64,000 bases of DNA from Glycine soja (Eukaryota; Streptophyta; Magnoliopsida; Fabales; Fabaceae), in assembly GCF_004193775.1 (NCBI RefSeq), contig NC_041016.1, positions 38,734,547 through 38,798,546 of the forward strand. The letters run 5' to 3'. Position numbers and translations under genes: made by a program. Below are positions 1 to 11,866 of the stretch, piece after piece (position 1 is the stretch's first letter; every line of letters starts with the position of its first letter). A model generated the notes under the pieces. The model made no database searches, was not told the DNA's origin, and worked only from the letters and a program-made list of their open reading frames with translations.

Positions 1-319
1 ATTCTGTACAAACAAAGGTAAGACTACATATCTAAGAAGATTCCCAAAATAAATGAATCGTTGAATTGTAACAGTGTTGAACTTATTGGGAATCACTGGC
101 CATGAACCACCCACCTACACATCTAAACTCCCAGTGTGTGATATATTTGAAAAAACTACTACCCCATGAACTACTCACATGCACAAGAATTTAAACAAAT
201 ATATATATATATATCAACAAAAAAATCATAATTAGAATTATTTTTGCAATAGTTATCTATTTAACATAATGGACAAACAGGTTAATTAACACACACCACA
301 GAAATTGTCAAGGAATTAC

Positions 320-3300
320 CTTCAATGCATGTTGCACCTACATCATCCAAGTCTCTTCTAGCATCAAACTTCAAGTCTGAACCAACAGAAATCCACCTGT
401 GTAAGATCATTGGAAACGCGACAAAAGTATCCAAACAATTAAACTCTCATGGTATAGCTACATATGTTCAGATAAACATGCATAAAGGTACACTCAAAGC
501 ATGAATCTTGACTGCATGTGGGTACCGCTAAGCAAACTTACAATGCTTTCCTCCTATAGTGATGCCAGTTTTCCCAAATCAGCCCTGCAATAGTTCGACC
601 TTTACCTACACCAGCACCATCTCCAATAAAAAACCCTGCCCTAGCTCCATTTGAGAGGTGTTGGAGGTGTCTCTGTCACAAAAATAACATCATACACAAG
701 AAATGTAAAACAAAACATAAACATATATTGTCAATTATAGAAGAAACCTGACAAGCATAGACCAATGTCTCAATTTGCAAGCAAGATAAAGCCTTTGAAC
801 TTTCCAAATCATCTTTAATTTTTGGATCATAAGTTGGCTCAGGAGGCTGCACTGCAGACAACGAAGATGTCTCCACAACAGGATCTGGATGTGGAGGTCC
901 AATAGATATTTTTGGCGGCCGCTGCACAAGGAGGCATTGCTTTCATAACTTGAAATAACAAATGAATGCAGCCAAAACAAAGTTCTAGCATACAATGCTG
1001 TCGAAAGGAAAAAATTAGTAACTCACATAATCTGTAAATGTTTCTCCAACCATGCCACCTTCATCTTCATCCCGCTCCACTTCAACAGCAACCTGAATTA
1101 ATTTAATGCATAATAAAAAAACAAAAATATAAATAAGAACTATAAAATATACAAATACCATTTTTTGAAACAATGGACCTTCACAAAAAAACTGACAGAC
1201 AAGATATAAATTAATAAAAGGAAGGAAATGTCACTGGACTATTGGAGAAATGAATAAATGTCAAGAGGGAGGTAGGAAGCCATCCATTTTATTTTATTTT
1301 TTTGCCAGGAGGGTAATTTTATGTTCAAAGATTAATTTTCCTTTTCAAAAACAAAATCAGAGTAGAAGATCCAAAATATGAAATAAATACACATACATGC
1401 ATAAACTTGCATGCAAAACAGTAGAATCAGGAACCTCTTAAGTCCTAAGTACACTTAGAAAAACAAGAGGTAAGAAAGAAAACAGAAAAAACATTGATTG
1501 GAAAGAACAATCCAGGCCCCAGGCAGGCATAACCTATATAAATACAACTAAAACAAACCATTAGCAGAATAATTTTAGCAATAAACTTCATCCCCAAATT
1601 TTGTGGTACAGACTTGTCTTTCTAATCCTAGCCTCATAGTGGACTCATCTATTGAACCTTTCTATATCATACTTGCAAATGGACTGCGAGGGTGTGCACA
1701 AAATTTAACTGTTTCTTTCACTATTTTATTTGGTCGGAATGGTGGCCGGACAGCGGTGGTGACCAGAAAAGTTTCCGGAAATTCAAAAAGAGGTCATCAG
1801 AGAAGGAGAGAAAGGTCCCCAAAGCCTGGGTGCGAAAACAAGTCGCCTGAAGAACGACTTTCTTTATTCTTCTGTCATGAATAACCTAAGCTCTAGATAC
1901 CATATAACAGTGTTTTACTGTAATGTTGTGTTGTCGTAGATCACACCTCATGCTATTTATAATATGAAAAAGGGAATCGGTATTGATTACAAGATCAATC
2001 AATTACTGATTTATAGGAAATAGGATATTCTAATATTAAATACAATATCAAGAATAATAGACGTAATCTCATGTAATCTCACACATGGCATGAGGGAACA
2101 TCAGATCTCATGGCATTCTCAACATTATACAAGACACCTAGGGTCTGCTAGGTTGAGAAGGAGAAAATTGGGAAGGAAAAAAATAGAGGATAGAGTGAAA
2201 ATTATTTTCGATGAAAATTTTGGCTTGGAGTACAAAATCCATACATTTTGTTTTTAAGCCCATATTTCTGCTACACCACGCAAGCATAAAGTTATTTCAT
2301 TCCAAATTTTCCACATCCCCACTTCCCACCTACTAAACAAAGGTTTGGATGGAGGGATTTGTAGGAAAAGTGGATGGTTAAATTCTTGTATCTAAATGGA
2401 CCAAGTTATAAAATCTATAAAAAATAAAAATAGATGGTTGAATGCTCACATGATAATCTATCATTCTATTCCTCCTTATTTAAAATATCCTCAAATAAGG
2501 AGAACATTAATCAAAACAAAAATTAATCCTCTCTTCATCTAACCTACAAATCCTTCCATCCAAATGATAACAGATCAAAGACCAATAAGGCTGGTTTAGT
2601 CAAATGAATCATTGATTGCTTCAGACTGGCAGCTATATAATTGTAAAATTTCAATACCCTTAAACAATATTACTTCTTTGCGGAATAACTCTAATTCCAA
2701 GTCTACAACGCATGAAACTTCTATTAATATCAGTTCAGCACCCACCAAGGCACTACTAACACTAAACATCTTCACCCTAAAATAATGACAAGATTCTGTG
2801 CATGAGATGGACCAAAGAGGCAAATAAACCAAAAATATAGAAACACAGGACACATTAAGTACCTTAACAACTCAACTCATTCCCAACAGCAGTACTTCCC
2901 ATTTCTCTCATTAACAAACCACTTTTTTCCACCTCAAATAAAATAACGCACCCTACTTCCTCTTTGTAATACTGGTTCATCCTTATTAACATCTTTACTT
3001 TATCAACCATCAAGCATATCCTACTTCCATTTTATAATGCTTGTTCATACTTACTAACATCTTTACCTTATCAACTATCAAGCACATTCTACTTCCTTTT
3101 TGAAATTCACGTTCATCCTTGCTAACAGCTTTACCTCATCAACCAACAATCTAGCATATTCTACCTCCTTCATAATGGCTGTTCATTTTCATCAGCAAAA
3201 TTATCATATCAAGACGAATCAACCTACATAGGAATCCAAATGAAACCTAAAATCACACTACACAGTAACATTATAATATCAACCACAGTCACAAGCACAC

Positions 3301-4037
3301 TTTATATTGTATGTCACCAATATCAATCAAGACGAACTAAAGTACACATAGAAATCCCATAGTAACCTAAAATCACACTACACAGAAATTCTAATATCAA
3401 CCACAATCACGATCGCACTTTATATTGTATGTCTTCACATCTATCATGACGAACTAAAGTACAAACAGAAACCCTACCGTAACCTAAAATCACCCTACAC
3501 AGTGAACCAGGCACAATTTCCCTTCACCACTTCAAAATTACTGAAATTCACTTCCTCCAAAGAGAATAATAGAGAAAGGAACGGAGAACAAACCTCATTA
3601 ACTTCTTCCTGAACGGGGAAGAAATGCTTGACTTTGGAAACATCCACGGCGAGGTCAACCCCGCACTGAGGGCAAGCAAAGCGCGCGAGGCCGTGAGGGA
3701 CGTTGAGGATGGCCTTGCACGAGGCGCAGGGAAGCTGGATCTTAGTGGGATCAATGCCGTGCGCCGGAGCCTGCGACAGCTGCGATGCCGGAGCGGACGG
3801 AGGAGGAGGAAGCGGCGCTGCCGCGTTGTTGCCCGCCACCGCCTTGGGCATGAGCTCCGGCGGAAGCATCTGCGGCATTCGGCAGGTAGGGCACGCGAAT
3901 TCGGTGAGGCCGGGAGCCACAGAAAGGATCATGCGGCAGCCGGCACAGCGAACGCGGACGCTCTCGGCCGGCTGAGGAGGTGGTGGAGTCGACGGTGGTG
4001 GTGGTGCCAGCGGCGGAGGAGGAGATGGTTGTGTCAT
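320..4037 (-). CDS. FGT1: FORGETTER1 / Strawberry-notch type DExD/H-box protein, 5' exons only
   Basis: Five exons on the minus strand can be read in one continuous frame: 4037-3594, 1092-1027, 921-748, 672-542 and 396-320, each bounded by GT/AG. They give about 298 residues and then leave the window. Residues 31-52 and 104-125 are two LSD1-like C-x2-C...C-x2-C zinc motifs separated by Pro/Ala-rich linkers. Residues 245-255 carry a Walker-A-like [11 protein letters not shown] loop, the start of the helicase/AAA region. I recognise the family as plant Strawberry notch homologues. Arabidopsis FGT1 is a nuclear coactivator of heat-stress memory that works with BRM/ISWI remodellers (established knowledge). 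The start is the ATG opening MTQPSPPPP, which resembles the family N-terminus. No internal stops are seen, so the gene looks intact as far as it goes. A possible next acceptor lies at positions 4-5, but the three exon bases after it are too few to confirm it. Confidence 0.88.
1605..2124 (-). mobile_element. Copia-type remnant in FGT1 intron 1: LTR, PBS and leader
   Basis: Read on the minus strand, an LTR-like block starts TGTTGAGAATG at 2124 and runs to about 1905. A TATA-like TATTATAAATAG lies near 1950-1962. A primer-binding site related to the initiator-Met tRNA complement (TGGTATC-TAGAGC, one extra T against the usual TGGTATCAGAGC) follows at 1902-1890. The next about 280 bases, down to about 1605, look like element leader and have no long ORF in sense. 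No second LTR or target duplication was found, so this is a 5' fragment. The exact LTR 3' end is uncertain by about 6 bp. Confidence 0.5.
2945..3190. repeat. Diverged tandem repeat, about 70 bp x 3-4, in FGT1 intron 1
   Basis: The phrase around CTACTTCC...GTTCAT...TAACATCTTTAC...TCAACCATCAAGCA recurs near 2950, 3020, 3090 and, degenerately, 3163. It is AT-rich and non-coding and lies wholly inside the large first intron. Confidence 0.6.
3243..3505. repeat. Tandem repeat, about 119 bp x 2.2, in FGT1 intron 1
   Basis: The block beginning AACCTAAAATCACACTACACAG occurs at about 3244, 3364 and 3481 (spacing 120 and 117). It includes a shared CACTTTATATTGTATGTC segment. It ends about 90 bp from the exon 1 splice donor at 3593. 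Confidence 0.65.
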
Positions 4038-4290
4038 CTCGGAAAAGAGAGCGCGAAAGGGTTTTTTCTTTCTTTTTGGGGGAAAATTGCGTTTGGCGGG
4101 CAGAGAAGGTTTTTTTCTTCCTCCTCTGCTCTCTCTTCGCCTTTTGTTTTGATTTGAGATGTCGTTGGCGTGTGAGGGAATGAGCCCAAAAGGATTTCTT
4201 ATTATCGGGGAGTGTGGTTTTTAGGGAAGCTTGGCTCACTTTTTTCGAGCTGGGAAATGAGCACGTGACACTCACGTGAGAGAATTTTGT
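4038..4290 (-). promoter_or_regulatory. Promoter and 5' UTR of the FGT1-like gene, with paired G-boxes
   Basis: The 250 bp upstream of the ATG hold a purine/pyrimidine-biased leader. At 4262-4267 and 4273-4278 there are two perfect CACGTG palindromes with centres 11 bp apart, about one helical turn. G-boxes bind bZIP and bHLH factors and act as abscisic-acid or light elements (established knowledge). Their role here is inferred only from position. No clear TATA box was identified. Confidence 0.5.
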
Positions 4291-4299
4291 ATTTACTAT

Positions 4300-5080
4300 T
4301 TATACACAATATGAGAGCAAAATTATGATAAGGTATGAATTAAGAAAGTATCATAAGATAAAACTAGTGTTTTAGATCTTGTAACATTTTTTTGTCCTTG
4401 CTCAGATGGTGTTCGTCTTTTAATCCCTCTAATTCATTAGATCAAAAACTAATTATATTTATGATACCTAGTTGTCATTGGTTCAAAAGAATTTTACAGA
4501 TTATATGAATCTGAACATAAATTCTTCCAAACTCATATAATATTACGAACTTATCCAAATTTTACTATATTTATATGGTCAATAGAAAAAAAATATAATA
4601 ATATACTCAAAGAAATTAAAAACTATAAAATTTGATAATAAAAAATTATATAACACATCAAAAGAAATTTGAAAAAAAAAAGATAATGTATTCCTAAGAA
4701 ATTAGTGACTATAAATTTTTATCAAAAAAAGAAAAAAGAAGATGGATAAATAAGTTATACAAAATATAAAAGGAAGAAAAAGATAAGAAGAGAGTTGTCG
4801 AATATATTTTTTTAATAATTATGGATGATTATAAATTATTTATCAATGATATTATGACTTTCTCTATAAATTTCAATATCAATAACAACTAATTTTGAAT
4901 ATCTCATGTACTGTCCAAACCCACACACATGTAGCATCCTACATGGCACTCAAAGACACGTGTTCACCCTCTAGACATCTGACCCTTAGCAGTCGGGCCC
5001 AACAAAAAGGTTATCTCTAACCTACTAATATTTAAATATATTTGAATATCTTATCTATTGACAGGTAATTAATTATCTAT
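4300..5080. other. AT-rich intergenic spacer, no gene seen
   Basis: This stretch is AT-rich with many short A and T runs. I find no ORF of note, no RNA gene motif and no recognisable transposon ends. Confidence 0.6.
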
Positions 5081-5490
5081 AAGGTCACATTATCTATTTG
5101 AATATTTTTTGTTTTAACACCTCAGATACACTATATGTATTGAACTTGTTTTCAATAGAGAGACTTTTTGTAACACCCTGAAATATTACTATTTATAAAT
5201 CGATGTTTAATTATATTTATCATGTTATTTGACTATATAGTTGACTTGAATGAGTTGAGGTATGACTTGAATTAGTCATGTGTGAATTTCTTGATGTGGA
5301 TGTTGAGTTATGTGGAGTTTTATTGAACTAAATTGAAATTATGACATTTTAAATTTTACCTAAACCTATTCCACTAAAATCGCGATCCTGAATTCGTTAA
5401 CCGTTGGATCGTCTTCAAATTTTTCCTGGAGCTTCCTAAGACATATTTCCACAGTCTATCTGTTGGAAATTTGAAAATAAAACTTTTGGT

Positions 5491-5685
5491 GTCTCGCTAA
5501 GCGAGAAGGGCGCATTAAGCGCAATTCCAACTCGAGAGGGAATTGCGCTGAGTGAGATTTGGCCCGCTAAGCAAGCCCTAGTGTAGAGGAAGTTGCGATA
5601 AGCCCAAATTCTCGCGCTAAGCGTGAAAAGTGGACTCCAGCTTAGCGAGATGAGCTCGTTAAGCGAGATTTGCAGATTATAAATA
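5491..5685 (+). promoter_or_regulatory. LTR core promoter: GCTAAGCG word array plus TATA box
   Basis: At least six direct or inverted copies of CGCTAAGCG/GCTTAGCG-like words, many as short hairpins such as CTCGCTAAGCGAG, occupy 5491-5668. TATAAATA follows at 5678-5685. Placement immediately upstream of TATA suggests an enhancer-like role (inference). Confidence 0.55.
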
Positions 5686-6824
5686 CGTTCCTCAACATGA
5701 AAAATACGATTTTTCACTCTCCTCTTCTCCAAAACGCCACCCAAACCCTAAAACCTCATTTTTCCACCACCCACGACCATCAGTGGCCGCCACGAGCCAC
5801 CATTGCTTGCCATTGAACCCCACACCAAGAGGAACACTTTAATCGGAGCGGAATCCTTAGAATCCTCCTCAAGGATTCATTAGAGAAAATCCTCCAATCT
5901 TCCATTTCATAGCTTCTCCGAGGTAATCTTGATTTCTAAACCCTTCTCCTAGTTAGTTTGAGTTCCTCTTAGTGTCTCCTGTGTGTTGGGTACTGTAATA
6001 GGGTGTTTTACACTTCCTTTGAAAAACCCTAGAGAATGAGACATTGTAAAAGTTATCTTTTTACAACATTGATGTTATTTTTGTGACCTTCACTGAACCC
6101 CAATCACATTGACGTGATCGGAATTTCAAAATGATGTTTCCTTTTTGTAGAATCCAAAACACTCCTTAGCCCTTTTATGTTTTGACAGGTGTATTTGACC
6201 CCGAATGTTGTCATTACCTTGTTTCTGAAATCTATATTAAATTTCCTTCAATTTGGCATATAGAATCTTACATTTGGACTGATGGGCGTAAATGAGAGAG
6301 AGGCCTCTGAGCGACGTAAAGAGGAACTGAAGGAGAGCTCATAATAGGTGAGTGGGGTTTATTATAGTTTACAACTTTTAATGCCATAGTTGGGGTCAAG
6401 GAACCTAACTATGGGGATATATGATTGTCCCTGTTGCATGTTGGTTTTCAAGAAAACAATATTTTTGAGTAATGGGATGTGACATATCTATTATTTATTA
6501 ATAACATTACTATTAGATTTGTGTGGTTTGAAGACCTGGGGAGTGTGAATCTCAAGCATGAATTGTATATGTATATGCGGAGTGTGACTTACTAATGATA
6601 TTTCTATTTATGACATTAATTGATATGAGGTGATGTTGATGTTTATGATGATAATGATATGAGATGATGTTGTTATTGATGATTATGTCTATATGAGCTG
6701 ATGTTGTTATTGATGATTATGTTAATATGAGATAATGTTGTTGTTGTTGATAATGCCATTGAGATGAGATGATGTTGATGTTGAGAATGATATTGAGATG
6801 AAATGTTGATGATGTTATGTTGTG

Positions 6825-7290
6825 TATGTTCATGGGGGGGGGGTGCAGTGACCTTGTTGGATATCCCTGGTGGGAAATAGAGTGGTTAAAGAGTTTTAAG
6901 CATCTTTGGAGGGGGATGACTTAGAATCTTTAATTATCCACGGTCATGTTTCATACGTTGTTTGTTGTGTATGTTCATAGGGGGTGTAGTGACCTTGTCG
7001 GATGTCCCTGGTGGGGGAAAATAGTGTGATTAAAGAGTTTTAAGCATCTCTGGAGGGGATAGCTTAGAATCTTTAATTCATCCATGGTCAGTGCACTTGA
7101 TGGTGCCCATGTTTCATAAGTTGTATGTTGTGTATGTTCATGGGGGGTGCAGTGACCTTGTCGGATGTCCCTGGTGGGGGAAAATAGAGTGGTTAAAGAG
7201 TTTTAAGCATCTTTGGAGGGGATGACTTAGAATCTTTAATTCATCCATGGTCAGTGCACTTGATGGTGCCCATGTTTCATACTTCATATG
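6825..7290. repeat. Tandem repeat in the solo LTR, about 150 bp x 3
   Basis: Three copies share GGGTGCAGTGACCTTG, GGATGTCCCTGGTGGGGG and GAGTTTTAAGCATCTTTGGAGGGG, starting near 6833, 6978 and 7140. The first opens with a run of ten G. Confidence 0.75.
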
Positions 7291-8010
7291 ACATGGAAAT
7301 AGTATAAACTTTGTCAGTAAGTACTTGTGGTTTCTTGTGAGGAGGAATACTTTTACTAGGGGGTATGTCACTCGGTTTCGGACTCCCTTGAGACTCAAGT
7401 TGATCATCATGGGGTGGGGGAGTTGCCTGTCCTCAACAGGGTGACCTCAACACTTACTGCCTAGTTTTCCTAAGTGAGAGTGTCGTGTGGACACACTTAG
7501 GCTATTTCCTCAGGGATAGTACCACATTGCATTTGAGAGTTGAGGTCAGGTGCATGCATCATACTGAGCATGATTGATTGGAACTATGGATTGATGATGA
7601 CTATTTGTTAAGTGTGTGTTGGACTAGTGAATGTTTGTGTAAGCTTATGATATTTTTTAATGTTTTCTTACTGTGGTTATTTGATTTTTGTATTAATTTC
7701 TTTTATAATAAACTCACCCCTCGTAATTTTTGTACCGTGTGGTTGGTACCTGTGATGATCGCGAACCTTTGTTTGTGAGAGTAGAATGACAGCAGCAGAG
7801 GATGAGAAGTGAGATTCTTTTGTGGAGTCGTTGAGCCAACGTGATGACGTTGGGATTATTTTGAGAGAGAGTTGTGTTTTGTTAATCAACTCCTCCATAG
7901 CTGGTTCCGTAATTCTTTTTGTTGATTTGAATATGTAAATCACGAATTTAATTATATGTATGAACAAATTTACTTTCCATTATGTGTATAATGTGTATTG
8001 AGTCACAATT

Positions 8011-8012
<2 letters not shown>

Positions 8013-8059
<47 letters not shown>
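8013..8059. repeat. (TA)n microsatellite
   Basis: An uninterrupted run of TA dinucleotides lies near the 3' end of the solo LTR. Confidence 0.95.
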
Positions 8060-8062
<3 letters not shown>

Positions 8063-8730
8063 CTTGAGTAAATGGTGCGTTGTTTGGTGAATGTATGTCG
8101 AGAAAAAAAATAATTTACTTTCATTTTTCATAAGCAAATTAATGGAGTTTTCATTTAAAAATTGAAATTTCTCGCGGTTTAGAGTGGTGATATCATAGCG
8201 ACGAGGCGGGTCGTTACACTTTTGGCATTTTGCGAATATTTTGTGAGAGCTTCTCTCTGGGTTCCTTATTGAACCAATCTCAGACTTTTCAAGATAATCC
8301 TTGTGGCGTCTATCCTGACTTATCTTCCCTCTCTAGAAGTGGCATCCTCCAAATTTCATGACCTGTATCAAGCGATTCACTCCTAGTAAGGATCACATCA
8401 AGATGCCTTTCTGACACAGGCAAACCTCGATTGATACAGGTGATAGAGTTTGGATGACACCACTTCTAGAGAGGGAAGATAAGTCAGGGTAGATGCCACA
8501 AGGATTACCTTGATAAGTTTGAGATTGGTTCAACAAGGAACCCAAAGAGAAGCTCTTACAAAATATTCGCAAAATGACAAAAGTCCTTCTATTGAAAATG
8601 AAATCAATACATATGTTGTATCTAAACAAAAAATAGAAATAGACATGGGCCTTCAAATTAGTTTGGGCCAAAATGACAACGAAAAAAAAATATAAATATA
8701 AAAAAAACATATTTGGCATGGGCCTTCAAA

Positions 8731-8967
8731 TTAGTTTGGGCCTTCAACAACAATTAATATTCTTAGTAGTGCCTCTGCCTCTAGGCCTTCATCCTTCTCC
8801 ACTTGGGCCTTGTTACGTATGTTTGCTACCATTTGTTGGAGGGTATCCACTGACTGTTTGGTCCTACTCCTAGTCATAGGTCCCTGTATTTGGACAGTTT
8901 TAGGATTCTCATCATTCTCCTTCCTCCAAATCATCAATTGTGTTGAGTGTAATAGTAAGAAGCTCAA
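8731..8967 (-). pseudogene. Gypsy polyprotein C-terminal remnant
   Basis: The minus-strand reading contains GPMTRSRTKQ followed by a coiled-coil-like DTLQQMVANI and an acidic tail ending EGPN. The PMTRS(R/K)xK motif is familiar from the end of Gypsy polyproteins of the chromovirus type. Everything upstream (integrase and RT) is absent, so this is a short decayed tail. Immediately 3' (lower coordinates), a CATGGGCCTTCAAATTAGTT phrase is duplicated at about 8645 and 8717. Confidence 0.55.
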
Positions 8968-9325
8968 CTTTTATATATTATAAATAGATTTAGTGTAATA
9001 AGCAATAAATGAACACTTAAAAAAATGTGCAATTTCATAATTATATGGACTTAGTAGAATTTAGGCACCTAGGCATACGTGGACATTACTCTCAAGTTGG
9101 ACTTAGAATGACCAATAGAACCTTTGCTTGGAGAATGAAGATTATGGACTCAAGGCGATGAGAATATGAACTAAGTTCATGAAGGGTATTGTGGTGCTCG
9201 GGGCAGTTGTTGTGTGAAATCTAGTATTTTTCTTGAATGGTCACATTGTTTGTGACTTTAAAAAGGAAAAAGGAATGTGTTATCTTCTCTCTTGTTGATT
9301 GATGATCATCGTGGATGTGCTATGT

Positions 9326-9650
9326 TGGTGATGTCACATGTAGAGACATGTGCATTTCAAGAAAATGCAAGTAAATTGAAAGTTGTGTATGTGATTTTGC
9401 ACATAGAGATGACACGTATTTTAAGGAAATGCAAGTGAACTATGAAAGTTGTGTATGAGATGTCACACATAGAGATGACACATTTTATGGAAATGCATGT
9501 GAGTTGTGAAACTTGTGTATGTGATGTTGCATGTAGAGATGCAAGTAAACAGTGAAAACTAGTTGTGAAACTTGTGTATGTGATGTTGCACATAGAGATG
9601 ACACTTATTTCGAGAAAATACAAGTAACCTGTGAAAACTAGCTATGAAAA
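9326..9650. repeat. Tandem repeat, about 70 bp x 4-5
   Basis: Units share CATAGAGATGACAC, GAAAATGCAAGT and GTTGTGTATGTGATGTTGC, with length variation. No ORF depends on them. The flanks 8970-9325 and 9651-10078 show no recognisable feature. Confidence 0.7.
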
Positions 9651-10078
9651 TGAGTTGTAAAGTAAGTTGTATGGAGTTTCTAATTGTGAGAAGAAGTTGA
9701 GCTTTAAGGGATGAGGCTAGGTTGGCAAGACAATAATGATGTTGTGTTGAAGACATGGGTCTTCAGGTTAATTAAATTTGGAGATTAAGGTGGGGCTTCA
9801 TGCTTATGTGCTATAGTGTCACCTAATTGTCATGGTATGAATCATTGATAGAGGAACCCCATAAGAACATGTTAAGGGACAACCATGATGTGGAGAGTTG
9901 TGTGTGGTGTCAGTCCTAAGAGGACGTGGATGACTATAGAGTGGTACCCAAAGGCTGCTAGTTGGCTTGATGTTCCTTATGGTGTGGTGCTGAGTTGTAC
10001 ATGTGATAGATTTCACTAAGTCGACTTGGCATCTCTAGCAAATATAAGACATATCCATGTTTGATGAGAGCCTTGTTT

Positions 10079-10665
10079 TAACATCCCAAAACTTTCAATA
10101 TTAGGAATTTTATAATATTACTATTAAAAATAATAGTAATAATATAGAGAAAGAATGAATTAAATTAATAAAACTAGAATGAAAGGGAGAATCAATAAAA
10201 TTACGAAAAAAGACTCTTTTTCTAATTAAAAAAAATAAAGTCAACTATAGTCAACCCAAGCATAGTTGTGAAATCTGGTTCAACCTGGCCGGTCCAACCG
10301 AGACCCATTGGTCTAATTAGGCTAGTTCCACTATTGTATTGGTCACACAATTGACCCAGGATGACCTGGCCAAACCCGGTCGATTAGGTCACCAAATCCC
10401 GGTTGGACCGATCTGACCCGGTTGGTTTTATAAAAAAAATACACCACTTCTATGATGCTGTTTTGATGCCTCATTATTATCAATTGTTATTTTGGATTTT
10501 GGTGTATGAATGGACTTATCTTACACAAATAATGTTAGTTATATACTTATATATAATAGATAATATATAATTTTGAATTTTTAATATATATCGGGTCAAA
10601 CTGGGCCAATTACTGGCCCACCGGTTGGAGCACTGACCCACTACCTCGACCGGGTCAATATAAGA
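10079..10665. mobile_element. Decayed LTR head plus CGGT-rich DNA-transposon-like remnant
   Basis: At about 10080, AACATCCCAAAACTTTCAATATTAGG resembles the start of a Gypsy LTR of the TGTAACA(C/T)CC type. From 10263 to 10436, and again 10585-10660, the DNA is dense in GGTTCAACC, CCGGTT, GACCCGGT and GGGTCA words in both orientations. This is a pattern I know from non-autonomous plant DNA transposons. No target duplication could be assigned, so the class is tentative. Confidence 0.3.
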
Positions 10666-11866
10666 GGCAACAACAACCTTAGGACTACCTAGGGTTGCAT
10701 GCCATTTTCTTTCTAGCTTGGAGGCTAAGTAGGGTTCATTGAAGGCAAATTGTGAAGCTTTTGTAGGTAAATCCCATGGAAACCTTGTCATTTCCATCAT
10801 CTCTTTCCATTTCTAAGACCAACTTCTTATTTTCCCTTACCAATCATATCATATGCTTAAGTGCAATGTTTGGTTGGAAGTAAAGTGCTCTCTACTCTTC
10901 ATTCTAAGCATTTTCTTGAACACCAAAGACATATAGGAGGGGGGGGGGGGGAGGTTCTACTTTACTTTCATGCTATTTATGTTGTTGTGAAGTTGGACTC
11001 TATGTATGGCGTCATTGAGATTTTTGGTGCGTTTAGAAATTGAATTGCTATGTTGTTTGTTGTTGAAATTTATGCATATAAAATTGATTACTACATCTGA
11101 TTGATACCTTTTGTGATGAAAGTAAATTTGTATTATGAAATTATATGAATCCATATAAAATACGTTGACCCTTTTGCTGGATGTTTTGTTTCAACATTTA
11201 CTCCTTGTTTTGGAAACTAGTATTGATGTAGAGATGCTATGAGAATTTGGATGACACCTCTATAAACTAGACTTAATAAGATTTAAAATTTGGGGTCACT
11301 CATATACCTGTAGTTCTTAGTGTGTGGTTAACTTCTGATGATGGGTGATACCGTTTCCGAAACTAGACACTTAGAGCTTTTTATATTGATAAAGTTTACA
11401 AAACTTCATAGAGAAATGAATAGGAAAGTTACTTTGCAAGAAGAGGGCATTGAATTGTGATAAATTAGAGTATTTGTTACTTTTTTAATTGTTGTGAATT
11501 TTTTGGAATTTTGCTTGAGCATTGTAATGCCATTCTTTAAACTACATTCATAGGATATTTAATAGATTTAAATTATGTTTATTTATACAGAGAAGTTACA
11601 TAATTTTCCACTAAGATAAGTGACAAATTGTGGGACATTGGTAATTGAAAACTAGTTAATGAAGTGATTATTTTTATGCTTTATGAATTGAATTGAAGTG
11701 AGAGCTTTATGAATGAAATTTATGATTTTAACATTGTTTTGTCATGATATGATAATGCTTATTGATTACATTAGAAATGATTGATCTTTGAATTATAATA
11801 TAATTTCTATATGTTCAATTGTCGGTTTTTCTGTGTTGTGTGATCTATGTAATAAAACTAGAAAGT
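10666..11866. other. Spacer without recognised gene
   Basis: No convincing coding region or element ends were found. A run of 13-14 G occurs near 10938-10951. Confidence 0.5.

Larger units (their letters stand above)
5169..8218 (+). mobile_element. Solo LTR, 3,050 bp, Gypsy-type
   Basis: The block begins TGTAACACCC and ends GTCGTTACA (inverted termini TGTAAC/GTTACA). It is flanked by identical 5-bp target duplications CTTTT at 5164-5168 and 8219-8223. No PBS, PPT or coding domain is seen inside, which fits a solo LTR left by unequal recombination. A TATA box (5678-5685) is preceded by an array of GCTAAGCG-like words. Downstream of it are a pyrimidine-rich leader, GATGTTGATG-type low-complexity DNA (6600-6800), a tandem repeat and a TA microsatellite. 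The length is unusual for an LTR; a short non-autonomous element with unrecognised internal sequence is the alternative. Confidence 0.8.
5085..8660. repeat. Foldback-like inverted repeat, left arm split by a solo LTR
   Basis: The left arm (5085-5168 continued at 8224-8374) is the approximate inverse complement of the right arm (about 8428-8660). Matching landmarks include ATATGTATTGA, TTTTCAATAGA, CATTTTGCGAATATTTTGT, GAACCAATCTCA and CTTATCTTCCCTCTCTAGAAGTGG. The loop is about 8375-8427. Each arm is about 235 bp with several mismatches. The right arm adjoins a Gypsy pol-end remnant, so the arms may be two inverted copies of one LTR/3' region rather than a true DNA foldback element. Confidence 0.65.

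Noticed and set aside
1..3. Sixth FGT1 exon starting at the window edge (acceptor at 4-5)
   Set aside because: Only three exon bases are visible, and they do not clearly give the residue I expected after exon 5.
3624..4157. Plus-strand ORF of 177 codons opposite FGT1 exon 1
   Set aside because: It is the antisense of a GC-rich, proline-coding exon, and Arg/Gly-rich composition is the expected shadow.
10516..10800. Minus-strand 94-codon ORF
   Set aside because: It has no recognised domain, and half lies in AT-rich and transposon-like sequence. I cannot support it as a gene.
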